From Aquatica leii (Eukaryota; Arthropoda; Insecta; Coleoptera; Lampyridae): a stretch of DNA of 64,000 bases. The stretch is from NCBI GenBank assembly GCA_035610365.1, contig CM069435.1, positions 92,909,389 through 92,973,388 of the forward strand. The letters are read 5' to 3'. A program made the position numbers and the translations under genes. This document shows positions 31,966 to 44,227 of this stretch, piece by piece (positions within the stretch are counted from its first letter, which is position 1; each line of letters opens with the position of its first letter). Below the pieces are notes generated by a model that saw only the letters and a program-made list of their open reading frames with translations, did not search any database and was not told the DNA's origin.

Positions 31966-33060
31966 AAAAGTTCAAGAAGAGAACATTGGTGACCAGCAAT
32001 CTGAAACCAAACTGTTAGTGCCAATATGTGGATACGCGGACGACACTTTTGTAATGTGGTTCCGCGGCGAAAAAACTCTAGGCAAGTTTATGATGCACTT
32101 CAACAACTAACATTCAAACATCCAATTCACCATAAAGGTAGAAAACAACGGAAGCACACTATTTCTAGATGTTTTTGTAACCAGGAATGCTGACGTTTCA
32201 TTGTATCACCACACAATCAGACACATACAGACACGTACCTACACGCGCAATTGTCTCATCATCTGATGTAAAAACTAGGAATCCTCCACATCTTATTGGA
32301 AAGGGTAAAAGTGATACGTAAACCATAATTTTTGAAAGAAAAAATAAAACATCTATAAAGTGCTTTACTGAAGAAGGGATACCACAACAGGGACATTCTC
32401 AATGCGATCCAAAGACAACCGTTTTAGAGACCAAAACGAAAAGATACCAAAACAACTGTATTCCTACTATACATTTAAAGGTGGACGGACAAAATAAAAA
32501 AAACTTTTTAAGAAAAATGAAGTGAAGATAGTCTTCAGTAGTAAAGAAAACATGACTTTATATCCAAAAACCAAGAAGAAGTTCAAGATCCTGGAGTATA
32601 CAGCATTTTCTGATCTCTTCTGAGAAAGCATGCATGGGACAGACCGAAAGAAAGATCAAAACCAGGCTGAATAAACACTTAGTAGACACGAAAACGAATA
32701 GCATGAGATCTGCGATAGCAAAGCACTCCTAGACGACAAGGCACGCAATCACACTTTTAACATGGAATCTACAAAGAAACGATAGAGATCTAGAAGGATA
32801 GCAACCATTTTAATAGGAACGACGAAATAGAGCTTCATCTCATCTAGAAGCATTTATTCAAAGACCAAACGTCACAAACCAGTGAAAAAAAACGAGCAAT
32901 TAATATAAATTCTAGAAACCAACACAATTTCAAAAATCTTCTGAAGAAGCTTACAAGATAATGTCCAAAACAAAATTTATCAAAAACGCGGTGACCCGAA
33001 ACCAAACTTCAAGATTTGACGAGTGTGCCAAAAACCTAAAAGCAAGATAACTCAAGAAGA
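31965..33060 (+). pseudogene. PLE unit D: RT fragment and C-terminal region
   Basis: Starts with KKFKKRTLVTSNLKPNC, then YADDTFVMWFRGEKTLGKF; here the catalytic Y-A-D-D is intact (32033-32044). The thumb region follows (NNGSTLFLDVFVTR-like and SIKCF-EEGIP blocks). The GIY-YIG core at 32590-32700 is badly damaged: GVYSIF-like, then frameshifted. Unlike units A-C, unit D keeps the natural C-terminus, with HFN...DE then KHLFKDQTSQTSEKKRAINI (32840-32910) and a Lys-rich end to about 33060. It is therefore the last, most complete 3' copy of the run. Confidence 0.75.
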
Positions 33061-33079
33061 GATAGATAATTTACGAATA

Positions 33080-33780
33080 GAAGAAGATATAGAAATAAAA
33101 AGTATCTAAGATTCACAATAACAAAAAAGGTAATAACAGAAGAAGAAATAAAAATAAAATCGCGATAAGCAAAAGCTTGTATTCGACAATTTCACCCAAT
33201 AATAGGGAACAGACAACTCACAAAAAACACGAGAATTAGAGTCTGTAACTCAATTGCACAGAGCATAATGACGTATGGAGTAAAAGTTTGGATTACAAAC
33301 AAAAGAAATGAAAGAAAAATTACACCAACAGAAATAGAACATTGGACACGACGTTGTGGAGCAACCAGGATGGAAAGAATAAAAAATAGAGTGATGAGGA
33401 AAAGACTAAAAGTTGAAACAAACATAATTCAGTACATTGAAAACAAAAGACGAGTACGGTACGAACATGCAAGAATCAGCAGGATAACGAACGAACTAGA
33501 GTTTCGCGGAAAAGAGAAAAAGAGGGAAACCACGTAGACCATGGAGAGATGAAGTGGACGAAGCGATACCAAAGAGAAATTTAAGAGAGAATGAATGGCA
33601 ACAGCAAGAGGAGTAGAGAAACTGGTAGTAGAAAAAAGAACGACGACAGCCGTAGAAATTATAAATAAACAAATAAAAAAAGTATCGATAGACAAAACTA
33701 AAAGTAAAGTATATAACAAAAAAAGGAAAGAAAAGGTAACAAGAACCAAAAGGAAGAATCAATAATTAATTTTATTAGCA
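33080..33780 (+). pseudogene. Non-LTR retrotransposon, C-terminal tail after the RT
   Basis: Reads YLRFTITKKVITEEEIKIKS, then AKACIRQFHPIIGNRQLTKN, the open frame 33268-33537 with IMTYGVKVWITNKRNERKIT and CGATRMERIKNRVMRKRL, and a frameshifted RGRPR-like basic block and W-DEVDEA. This is the usual region downstream of the polymerase in many insect LINEs (chain ending GRP-R-RW). No polymerase active site is present; the element is 5'-truncated, as is common for LINEs. A similar but distinct tail lies at 62200-62700. Confidence 0.7.
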
Positions 33781-35640
33781 AACTACATAAAGAAACCTTA
33801 AGAGAAAATAGACAGTTAATAGTGTAAACATGAAAAAATTACAAACAAATCTACGAGAATTAAGAGCAAAGATAATATAACAAAAAAGATGTTTGCTGAA
33901 AAAAAAGAATTTGAAAAAAAAATGTGGCACAAAAATGCAATAAAGCAAAAATATATTAAAAGAAGGTTATAAAAAGACGCAAAATAACAAAAATCAGATA
34001 GAATACAAGTAGTCAAAGACACAGTAAAAAATCATATACTTTAGATAAAAACAAAAAAATAAACTCAATTTACGTGCAAGTTCAACAAACAAACTACTAA
34101 GACATATTTAAAAAACCGTTTGAAATCGAAATAAAAAAAATAAAAAAAAAAACATAACATACAATTTTGTAAAAATGCAGGAAAAAAGTGAAAAATAAAA
34201 ATAGCAATGAAAGTGAAACAATTAAAATACATTGCTAATATAATATCCGAAGAATAAAAAAAATACTAGGTAAGCTTTACTGCCGAAACAAAATAGAGCA
34301 AATAGATATTGGCTGAAGAACAAAAATAGTAAATGTCAAATGTATGAGAAAACATAGAAAACCACTATTTAAAATTATGTGTAGATGGAATAGATAAAGA
34401 GTCAGAGAAGTACTAAACAAAATAGAAAAAATAGAGTATGTAGAAAGTTGTAACAATATGTGTACAATTAAAAACAAAGAAATGGTTAAAAATGTTAGAA
34501 ACCACAAAACAAGCAACGCCATAAACAAACAATCAAAAATCGAAACTAAGAATTTTTCAGAAGTTGAAACAGAACTGTAAAAAAGTTGATATAAACAACA
34601 ATAAAAAAAAACAAAAACGAAGGAAAACAAAACAAACAAAAACAATGTTAGTTTAAACAAAGAAATTTGACACAAAAAAAAGAAAAAAAAAGAAAATCAT
34701 ATACTAAATAATGAATAATTGTAAAATGTAAAAACTACAAATAAAATAAACAAAAAGTGTCAGTAAAACTGAAAAACAATAAAAACATAATTGCATAAAT
34801 TAAAAGAATGCCGAACATTTAAATTTTTGATTATATACAAAAATAACTAAAATTTGTAAAAGAGTTCTTTTTATTCAATTTTTCAATGTATTTTTATTGT
34901 TACTTAAATTAAAACATTTTTTTGAATTTATGCTTTAAATTTGCTATAGATTTTTTTACTTATGTTAGTGTTCATCTATCTACGTTAAATAAAATAAAAT
35001 GAAAGTATTATAACAAAAGCAAAAAAAAATAACAACAAATAAAGATCAAAAATTAAAAAAAAACTACAAAACAAAAAAAATTGAGAAAAAATAATTAAAT
35101 AGTAAATTTTATAAAATACTTCGCGACAAGTAATAAATAAATTAACAAAAATTATCGATAACAAAAAATTAATAAAGTAAGTGTTAATAACAATAAATAC
35201 AAATAGTAACATAAAAGCTAAAAATAAATAATTGAAAACGTCAAACTAAAACAAAACAAAAGAAATGCATAAAATAAAAACCCCACAAACACATTAGAAT
35301 TTAGATAACAAATCAAACAACTTAAAAAAAGTAATAAAACTCTAATATAAAATATATAACAAAAAAAATATTTCGTGTAAAATAAAAATTTTAAAAAATC
35401 ACAAATTTTAACCACAAAAAATTAAAAACAAAATTAATAAAAACATTGTTAAACAAAGCAACGGACATATTGTAAAAAAACAACACACGAATAAACTAAA
35501 AAAAAAACAAAAATTGACATTAACTGTGTTAAGAAAAAAAACGTAGCTGAAAAAAAAATCTAAAAACAAAAAAAATGGATTAAAAAACCTAAAATAACAA
35601 TAATTATTCACCTAAAAAATAATTAAATAAAATTGGCTAC
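33781..35640. other. Extremely A-rich, G-poor plus-strand tract
   Basis: About 1.9 kb dominated by A-runs with interspersed T and C and very few G on the plus strand. Apparent minus-strand frames (for example 34277-34675) are Phe/Leu/Ser/Tyr-rich artefacts of this bias and are not genes. The bias reverses to T-rich at about 35640-36020. Possible origin: expanded or decayed LINE/PLE 3' tails. Confidence 0.5.
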
Positions 35641-38000
35641 TAATTTTTATTTATTTAAAACAAGAAAATTTTTAGTACCTACTTTTTGACATTTATATGA
35701 AAATTTTTTTTATACTCGTTACATCTTTTTTTGTCGAATGTTTATGACTTTTTCTTAAATAGTATATTTCTATTTTTAATTTTTTTAGAATTATTCATTT
35801 GTTTTTTCAATCAACTTTAAAAATTTCTAAGTTCGCGTTGCTTCATCTTTTGTTTTTTTTACCTTATTATTTTTGTGTAAATCAACAAAAAAAAAAGAAT
35901 TAAAAAAACAATTTAATTTTTTTAATTTAGGTTTTTTTAGTCAATGTGTTTTTACATTTTAAACTAATTTATTCAAAACTAGAGTAAAAAATACCGAAAA
36001 AATTAAACATTCTTTTTCTTGTTGCTGTTTTGATGTATTTCGATGTAAATTTGTGGGTTTTGAGTTCTTCTAAAAATTGTATAATTTGCAAACCGATTTA
36101 GGGTTAAGCTTTTTTCACGCCCGCGTTCGGTTTATTGTATACGCAAAGGCGCGTAGTTAACCCTTTGATGTCTTTGTCCGGACGTTGGTAAAAAGAAAAA
36201 CACAATCTAGAGGACGCGTTCTAGTTAGAAATCTAAAACAATTTCGCATTCCGTTTGACACCTTTACTCCAATTAAAAATCGTCTCGTTAGAAATGCTAT
36301 TGTCGCACACGATGTTGATGACGAGTGGCACGGGGTCTCTTGAATTTCTAGTACTTTCCACGTAGCTGAGGACGTCCTACTATTGTTAGATCATATTTCG
36401 TGTTTGCTTTTGCCTCATCCTCACTTTGACATACATTTGAAGAGAACTCATTATTAATTGTCTATTCGATTTGCGTTGCGCGAAACGCCGAGATAAGCGA
36501 AAGAAAAACACCGGGGCAAAAACATATTTTTCCCTCCAAAGTACGTCGTGTCTCGTACAACTCCCGGACCCCACCGTTCTCAAAGTAATTAAGGAATGTA
36601 TTTAAAAAACGGGCAGATACCAGAAAAGTTGCGGTCATATATATCCCTTATACTTTATAGGAAATGGCCTTCGCGTTTTTCCTCTTTTACAAACGGTTTC
36701 TATTTTCGTCGTTGTTTTTCAACCCGATTAAAGGCTTGGAGTGGGATGCAACTGCAAGACGACGTGGTCTCTAAAAGAAAGCGATTTTCTTCTTGTGTTC
36801 GCTCGCTCTGATAATCCATACTTATTACGTGTTCTTATTCTTTTTCCTTACGTTCAATTCTTTGTTGATGATAAACGATTATGGTTTACCGAAGGTAAAC
36901 TGGCCAACGTGTTCTGGCGCAGAAGCGCTCTTTTTCAATAAACTTTCCATGATACATTTTTGACGTGACAGTGCTTAAACAAAAATTGTAGTAAATTTTA
37001 CTTATTCCTGCGTGGGGGTGGCAATAACAAGTAGTAAATTATGTGTATGCTTATTCCTGTATTACGAACGACAACGCTATATTTCCATCCGGGGCTGTTT
37101 TCTTCGCGAACCCCCCTCTTAATGCCGTGATATGAAATATTTCCCTACTTAAGATGATAGCTTTTCTTAAATTCGTCGCTCGTTGTCGCCTTGGAACTTA
37201 AATAAATTATGTGTATTTTTATTTTCGTGTATGTGTGAATTTATCTGCCTTGAAACGGGTCCTCACGATTTATTGTTTGGAAAATTGCTATTTTACCATT
37301 TTAAAATTTAAGATTTTGTTTTTTCCTACGAGACAGCCAAAATAAATAATCGTCGGATTGGCCGATTTTTTTTTAATCGGGGTCGGTGTTGGACGTTGTT
37401 TTTAGGTTAGGTCTCGTCAAAGCTTACTACCATTATTTTATTAACTAATTGAGTTGGCCAATCTCCATGCTACGCTTCAATTTTTAATAAAGTTAAAATT
37501 ATATAAACATATTTTCCACAATTTTATTCTTCGAAAAAGACAAAACCAATAAGCAAATTTGTCGAAATCAGATTTAAAATTACGCGCGAACAAACAGCGA
37601 TACGATTTGAAATGACTGCATCAAGTATACCATGTATCTATCCTTTTTTAGAGATTTCAATGACAGAATACCGATAAATTTATTGTTTTTGTTTTATGAA
37701 AGGGTTTAAAAACGTTAACTGGTTAACTGGTACTTACGATAAACACACACTTAACATCATAGATAATGGTAGTACCAAGCTACTTTATATAAGATTTATT
37801 CTGCTTTTTTCTAAAAGAGTATTTTGTTTCTAACCGTATATTTTAAATATTTAGCCGCTTGATCACAAGTTATTTTTGTTTGTTATCTGTTAGGAAGTTT
37901 TTGATACCAATACCTAACATTTCTTTTTTTTTTAATTCTAAATATATGAACTGCAAAAAGTGAGTTTGGTGCTATTGATGAAAACAGAAAAAAGCTGTGT
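35641..38000. other. Intergenic; GC-richer pocket at 36090-37200
   Basis: 36090-37200 is CpG-bearing and single-copy looking, but its short frames carry no recognisable domain. 37200-38000 is AT-rich with nothing identified. Confidence 0.35.
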
Positions 38001-38009
38001 GATGGATAT

Positions 38010-39200
38010 TAGTAACCAACCCACCCACCAGAGTTAACTTTCTTAGAGTATTTTGATGTCAAAATTTTTTGATAAACACTAACACCAGCATCAATTACTT
38101 TTGTGTTAGTCGTATTCTCAGCACTAATTTCTACATAGATCTTTTTTTCAGATTGACTTTAGTGAGTATCTAGATATTACATCCATATGTCATAAAAGAA
38201 AAAAACTGTGCTTCTTAAGTATTGAGGATTCTTTCGATTTTTAAGTGCCCACCTTGGCTTGCCAAATTCTGCCAATCTTATTCTTCTGGTTGTTTTTATC
38301 GTCTGGTTCTTTTTGTTTGGTTTAAGAATCTGTCCAAGGTATACATATTCCTCGCCCCGCTCTAGACTATAGTCGTTTATACCATGTTTCTTATTTCTTG
38401 AATGTTTGTCATTGTCTTGATCTTCATTTCCAGTTCTATTTTTTCTAAGATTACAGTTAATTATTCGGTTATACTTTGTAACTCCTCAAATGTTTTAGCA
38501 ATTAGGATGACATCATTAGCGAATCTGAGATGCGTTAGTTTTCTGCTATTGATGTTTACACCGAAGCTGCCAAATCCACTACGTCACTTTGTCAAATTCC
38601 TGTATTTAAGGTATGGCGTATGTATTTTGTTGTAAATTTACCATCATTGTTGCATTTTTGTAAATATAAGCTGTTATAGCAGTTATTTATTGTTTTCTCT
38701 ACTGCCCACAGTTCTACACTGTCAAATATTTTGTAGTCGATCAAGATAAAGAATAAGCTGAGACGGCATTCATTTCCTTTTTCAATAAGGTTTCTAATTT
38801 TGCAAAGATTGTCCTACGAGTTGTATTTCTTTTTGGAGTTAGGCAGTTAGTGTTAATCTTTATAAAAAGGATTGGGACAATAAGGATCAGAGGCGGTAGT
38901 AACTACAGTCTTTAGGAAACTCAGATTTATAGTGGCATTCATTGAAAAGAGTTGTTAAGGTCGATAGTCTTTTGTGTATTGGCACTTAATGTTTATTTAT
39001 AGATATGGTCTGTGACCATTTCTTTTATCTTGTCTTTGTCTTTTTTTTCCTTTCTATGGTTGTTTTTCATAGATATTATATGTATTTGTTTTTTCTAATA
39101 TTGGATTTAGACACTTTATTCCTCTATTCTTTTCGATAATTTTTTCAACTTTCATCTCTTTATAGTTTCTCATATCTCCTTTTTTTCTTGATTATCTTAT
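38010..39200 (-). pseudogene. RTE-like non-LTR retrotransposon RT, reverse strand, broken
   Basis: On the minus strand, from high to low coordinate: DKIKEMVTDHIYK-like linker near 39030, LFNECHYKSEFPKDCSYYRL (38930-38890 area), LFFILIDYKIFDSVELWAVE (about 38750-38690) equivalent to the F-DY-KAFDSV motif, CNNDGKFTTKYIRHTLNTGI, and then LTHLRFANDVILIAKTFEEL with the active site FAND at 38512-38523 (FADD expected). YVYLGQIL-like and RIRLA-FGKPRWALKN blocks follow down to about 38220. Order and motifs fit RTE-type LINEs. Several stops and frameshifts; one catalytic Asp is changed to Asn. Confidence 0.75.
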
Positions 39201-42200
39201 TCAGCACACTTTGAACTGTTTTGTTTTTACTTTTACTTATAAGCTTTTGTCTTATGTGTTTTTTATTTTTATTATGTTTTTTTTGTGGTTTTGCTTTTCT
39301 GGTTCTCTTTCTGTCTGGTTTTTTAATTACTTTTATTCTGACATTTAGAAACTGTTTCTTCAGATTACTGTTTATATTGGTTTTTTTTCTTTATTCTGTG
39401 AAGCTGCATAGATACAAATAGTACCGAACGAATTTATTCAACAACAGAACAAACTTTTTGAATTTATTTTGATCAAAGAACAAAAAATAGTTATAGTTTT
39501 GCCACAAGTTTGTCGATTGTTACTTTTTGAAAAAGTTTTGTTGTCAGAAATTATAATTTTTTTTCAAGTTTAGTGTTTTGAATAACTATACTTACTAATT
39601 ATTTATGTTACCAAACTAAATGTTTTAAAAAAAATAATTTCTGATGGTGTAACTCTACTAACAATATCTAGCAAATTAAAGTTTAAAAATTAATTTTTTT
39701 TTATGTTGATTAAAAACAAATATTAACCACAGCACCATGAGTATAAATAGCACTAAAACATTCTATTCCACAACAGAGCAAATTTTTTAATCAAAAGTCT
39801 AAAAATATAAATTCTAGTTTTACTACAATTTTGTCAATTGTTACTATAAAAAAGTTTGGATGTCAAAAAATTTCAGAAATGTGAATAAAATAAAAAATTT
39901 CATATTTCAAAAAAATTAAATTAAACTAAAAAAATTAATTTTTATAAGAATTTTTGGCGATGTTTTTTGTGATTGTTGAAATAAACTATTTAAAAAAAAA
40001 AACAAACAAAAAGTGTTTTGGTGTATTTAATCCAAACTTTCTTGAATTATTTGTGACCAAAGTAAAAAAAAAAGTGAATTTTGGTTACAAATTATTTAGT
40101 TATTTTTTCATGTATGCATTTTTGGTACTCTTCATGCAGACATTTTAGCAGTACGGTATTAATAGTACAATACAAATGTTTTTGAAGTTTTTGAGATCAA
40201 AAACGAAAAAAAAAACTTATATTTTAATTACAAATTATTCAGTTATTTTTAGAAACAGTTTTGATATTATAAAATGTTTCAATTTTTGAAAATTCAGTGT
40301 TTTTAATAATTGTTTATGTTACTAAATTTGATGCTTTCAAAACTATTTTTTGTATTAACAAAAAAAATTGTTTAAGAAAATTGTGTCTTAATGCATTTTT
40401 GTACTCTCGAAGAACACAAACACATTTTAACAGTAGCATAATTAATAGTACCAAACCATTCTAATACAACAATACAATTTTTTTTTAATTATTTGTTACC
40501 AAAAACTTTGGTTACAAATTGTAGTTATTTTTATACAAAAAAAATGATATTAAAAATTATTTTTAATTTTAAAGATTGATTGTTGTTAATAATTGTTTAC
40601 TCATTATTTATGTTACCAGACTCAATATTTTCAAAAAAACATTTTTTTTAGCTTTAAAAGAAAATTATGTAAAAAAATTGTGTCTTAATGCATTTTTTGT
40701 ACTCTCGATGAACACAAACACATTTTAACAGTAGTATAATTAATAGTATCAAACCACTCTAATACAACAATGCAATATTTTTCAAATTATTTGTTACCAA
40801 AGACGAAAAAACACTGTAGGTATTTTGGTTACAAATTAAACAGTTATTTTTAGAAAGAATTTTGATATTAAATTTTTTTTAGATTTTAAAGATTGATTGT
40901 TTTGAATAATTGTTTACTCATTGTTTTTGTTACCAAAGTCAATGCTTTCAAAAAAATATTTTTTGTTAACTTTATTTAACAAAAAAATTATATAAAAAAT
41001 TTTGATATAAGAAATTGTTTTTAATTTTAAGGATTGATTGTTTTGAATATTATTTTACTCATTATTTATGTTACCAAACACAATGTTTTCAAAAATACGT
41101 TTTCTTGTTAGTTTTATTAAACAAAAAAAATCATATAAAAAATTGTTTCTTAATGCATTTTTGGTACACTCGATGAACACAAACACGTTTTAAAAGTACT
41201 GTAACTAATAGTACCAAACCAGTCTAGTACAACAATGCAAATTTTTTGGAATATTTGTGATCAAAAACAAAAAACAGTATATTTTAATTAGAAATTATTC
41301 AGTTATTTTTAGAAAGAGTTTTGATATTAACAATCTTTCAATTTTTAAGAATTAATTGTTTTAAATAATTCTTTACTGTATGTTTATGTTATCAAAGTGA
41401 ATTATTTAAAAAAAAACTTTTAACCAAAAAAAAACACAAAAGAATCATATAAAAAATTGTTTCTTCATGCATTTTTGGTACTTCCGATGATAATAAACAC
41501 ATTTTAGCAGTAGCAAAATTAATAATACCAAACTAGTCTAGTACAACAATTCAAACCTTTTTGATTTATTTGTGAACAAAGACGAAAAAGCACTGCATTT
41601 TGGTTACAAACCATTCATTTATTTTTAGAAAAATTTTTGATATAAAAAATTTACCATTTTCTGAAAATTAAGTGCTTTGAATATTTGTATATATTACCAA
41701 ACTTAATGCTTTCAAAAAATTATTTTTGTTTAGCTTTATTTAACAAAAAAGAAATAAAAAAATTAATTAAAAAAATGTCTTAATGCATTCTTGGTACTCT
41801 CGATGAACACAAACAAATTTTAACAGTAGCATAAATAATAGCACAAAACCAGTCTAGTACAACTGTGCAAATGTTTTTTGAATTATTTGTGATCAAAAAC
41901 GAAAAACACACTATACTTTAATTAAAAATTATTCAGTTACTTTTAAAAAGAGTTTTGTTATTAATAATATTTAAATTTTTAAGAATTTATTGTTTTTAAT
42001 AATTGTTTACTCATTGTTTATGTTATCAAAGTTAATGATTAAAAAAAAATTTAACCAAAAAAAACACAAAAGAATCATATAAAAAATTGTTTCTTCATGC
42101 ATTTTTTTAACAAAAAAATTAATTAAAAAAATGTCTTAATGCATCCTTGGTACTCTCGATGAACACAAACAAATTTTAACAGTAGCATAAATAATAGTAC

Positions 42201-42424
42201 AAATAAGCAAATTTTTTTGAATTATTTGTGATCAAAAACTAAAAACACACTATACTTTAATTAAAAATTATTTAGTTACTTTTAAAAAGAGTTTTGATAT
42301 TAACAATCTTTCAGTTTTTAAGAAGTAATTGTTTTGAATTGTTTACTCATTGTTTATGTTATCAAAGTCATTGATTTAAAAAAAGCTTTTAACCAAAAAA
42401 AAACACAAAAGAATCATATAAAAA

Positions 42425-42568
42425 ATTAAAATATTTTTAGGGTAAATGGTGTATTATCTATTTAGAAAATATAAATGCGAGCTTTTGAACTTGGTCTAAG
42501 TTCTTCGTTAGGCAAAATTAAATTATAAATAATAAATAATACACCATTTACCCTAAAAATATTTTAAT
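42425..42568. mobile_element. Small palindromic insertion with 33 bp inverted ends
   Basis: 42425-42457 and 42536-42568 are exact inverted complements (33 bp, including gggtaaatggtgtattat and its complement). They enclose 78 bases containing a hammerhead-like motif on the minus strand. The element interrupts a satellite unit. Its arrangement (perfect inverted ends, tiny size) looks like a non-autonomous insertion. The ribozyme-like core points to a PLE or similar retroelement origin, so the class is uncertain. Confidence 0.6.
42476..42514 (-). ncRNA. Degenerate hammerhead-like motif with AGCT stem III
   Basis: Minus strand: CTAACGA (42505-42511) differs from the CUGANGA core by one base. Stem II is GAACTT/AAGTTC around a short loop (42487-42503). 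AAAA stands where GAAA is expected, then the self-complementary AGCT and the cleavage-position C (42479). Stem I is three pairs (42512-42514 with 42476-42478). The two core changes would be expected to abolish activity, but the architecture is the same minimal type as at 240-280 with a different stem III palindrome. Confidence 0.45.
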
Positions 42569-43050
42569 ATGTTTTATGGTGAAAGTTTTATGCCTAAAAT
42601 ATAAAAAATTTTTTCTTCATGCGTTTTTGGTACGCACTTCATTTTGGTTACAAATCCTTCATTTATTTTTACAGAAAGTTTTGGTATTAAAATTTTATCT
42701 GGTTCTGAAAATTAAATGCTTTGAATAATTGTATATACTACTAATGCTTTCAAATAAATTATTTTTGTTTAGCTTCATTTAACAAAAAAGAAACAAAAAA
42801 AATTACAAAAAATTGTGTCTTAATGCATTCTTGGTACTCTCGATGAACACAAACACATTTGAACAGTAGCACAAATAATAGTACCAAACCAGACTTGTAC
42901 GAATATACAAATTTTTTTTGAGTTATTTGTGATCAAGAACGAAAAAAACACTATTTTAATTAGAAATTATTTAGTTATTTTTAGAGAGAGTTTTGATGTT
43001 AACAATCTTCCAATTTTGAAGAATTGAGTGTTTTGAATAAGTGTGTATGT

Positions 43051-43620
43051 TATCAAACTGAATAATCTGCAAAATGTGTTTGTGTTTATTGAGAATACGA
43101 AAAATGCATTAAGACACAATTTTTGTATACAAAATTGATACCAAAATTTCTTCTAAAATTACTGAATAATTTGTAACAAAAATTTCGTCTTTGGTCAAAA
43201 ATAAATCAAAAAAGTTTGCATTGTTGTACAAGAACGGTTTGATACTATTAATTACGGCACTTTTAAAATGTGTTTGTGTTCATCGAGAGCACCACAAAGG
43301 CATTAAAACACAGCTTTTTTTATAGTTTTTTTGTTTCTTTTTTGTTGAATGAATGCGTTTATATTTAAAACACTCATTTTGAAATGATAAACTTTTTCTA
43401 AAAATAAATAAATGATTTCTAACCAAAATGCAGTGTTTTTTTCGTCTCTGTTTACAAATAATTAAAAAAAAGTTTGCATTGTTGTACTAGGCTAATTTGG
43501 TATTATTAATTATGCTGTTGCAAAAATATGTTTGTGTTTATCGAAAGTACCAAAATGCATTAAGAAAAAAATTTTCATATGATTCTTTTTTTTTGTTAAA
43601 ATCTAACCAACCAGTTTAGT
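43051..43620. repeat. Satellite units in inverted orientation
   Basis: From about 43060 the same satellite words appear as complements: tgcattaagacacaattttt (43102), aaaatgtgtttgtgttcatc (43266) and gtttgtgtttatcgaaagta (43530). The array therefore flips orientation near 43050. At least two and a half inverted units are readable before similarity fades. Confidence 0.75.
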
Positions 43621-44227
43621 ACAGCAATCCCAACTTTTTTGAATCATTAACATAATCACATTTTAACAGTATCAGTAGCTTTTTTTACAAAAGCTATAGT
43701 ACTTGTAAGCAGAAGCTGCAATGGAGTATGGCTTTGCCACAAACTTCTTGATTTTCATTTACTCAAAACTTGCTGATTTTGTGCTTTAGATAATGGTTTA
43801 TTAATTGTAGGTTTACTAAAATAATTTTTTTAAACCACAATTATTTTTTAGTTTAATTCTAATTCAAGTCAAAAAAACAGTTTTACGTGATTTTTGGTAC
43901 TATGTATTAACAAACTCAAAAAAAGTTGTTATAGATATAAATGTACTGAATGAGTTTAGAAAAGTGCAGTTTGTTAAGGAAAGTTTTTGCTAGAGGTAAA
44001 AAAATCAAATTCTATTTTTGAAATAGTACAAAATTAATTATTCTTACTGATTGTTTATATTACCAAACTTAAGGTTTTTTTTCATTAACTTTTTTTGGTT
44101 TAGTTTATCTAGGTTTTTCTTAATTACATAAAAACTGGTTTCATATGTTTTTTTGGTTTTTGTGATGAAGACGACCACCGAAAAACTGTGTTAGTACCAG
44201 AAGTTTTCTAGTCAAAAACTATAAAAA
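43621..44227. other. AT-rich sequence, diverged satellite edge
   Basis: No gene. Contains words reminiscent of the preceding satellite, but no clear unit. Confidence 0.3.

Larger units (their letters stand above)
39400..43050. repeat. Second satellite array, unit about 300-315 bp
   Basis: The marker gaacacaaacacattttaa with cagtag after it recurs at about 40421, 40719, 41184, 41498, 41814, 42170 and 42854. Spacings are 298, 465, 314, 316 and 356, with 684 where extra sequence lies. More decayed units reach back to about 39400. Other constant words are ttaatgcatttttggtactc, taatagtaccaaaccagtct, gtgatcaaaaacgaaaa and attcagttatttttagaaag. The 465 and 684 steps reflect partial units and an inserted palindromic element at 42425-42568. 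Not related by eye to the 310 bp satellite at 10-14 kb. No coding content. Confidence 0.85.

Noticed and set aside
34277..34675. 132-codon minus-strand frame rich in Phe, Leu and Ser
   Set aside because: Direct consequence of the A-rich, G-poor plus strand; low-complexity translation with no domain.
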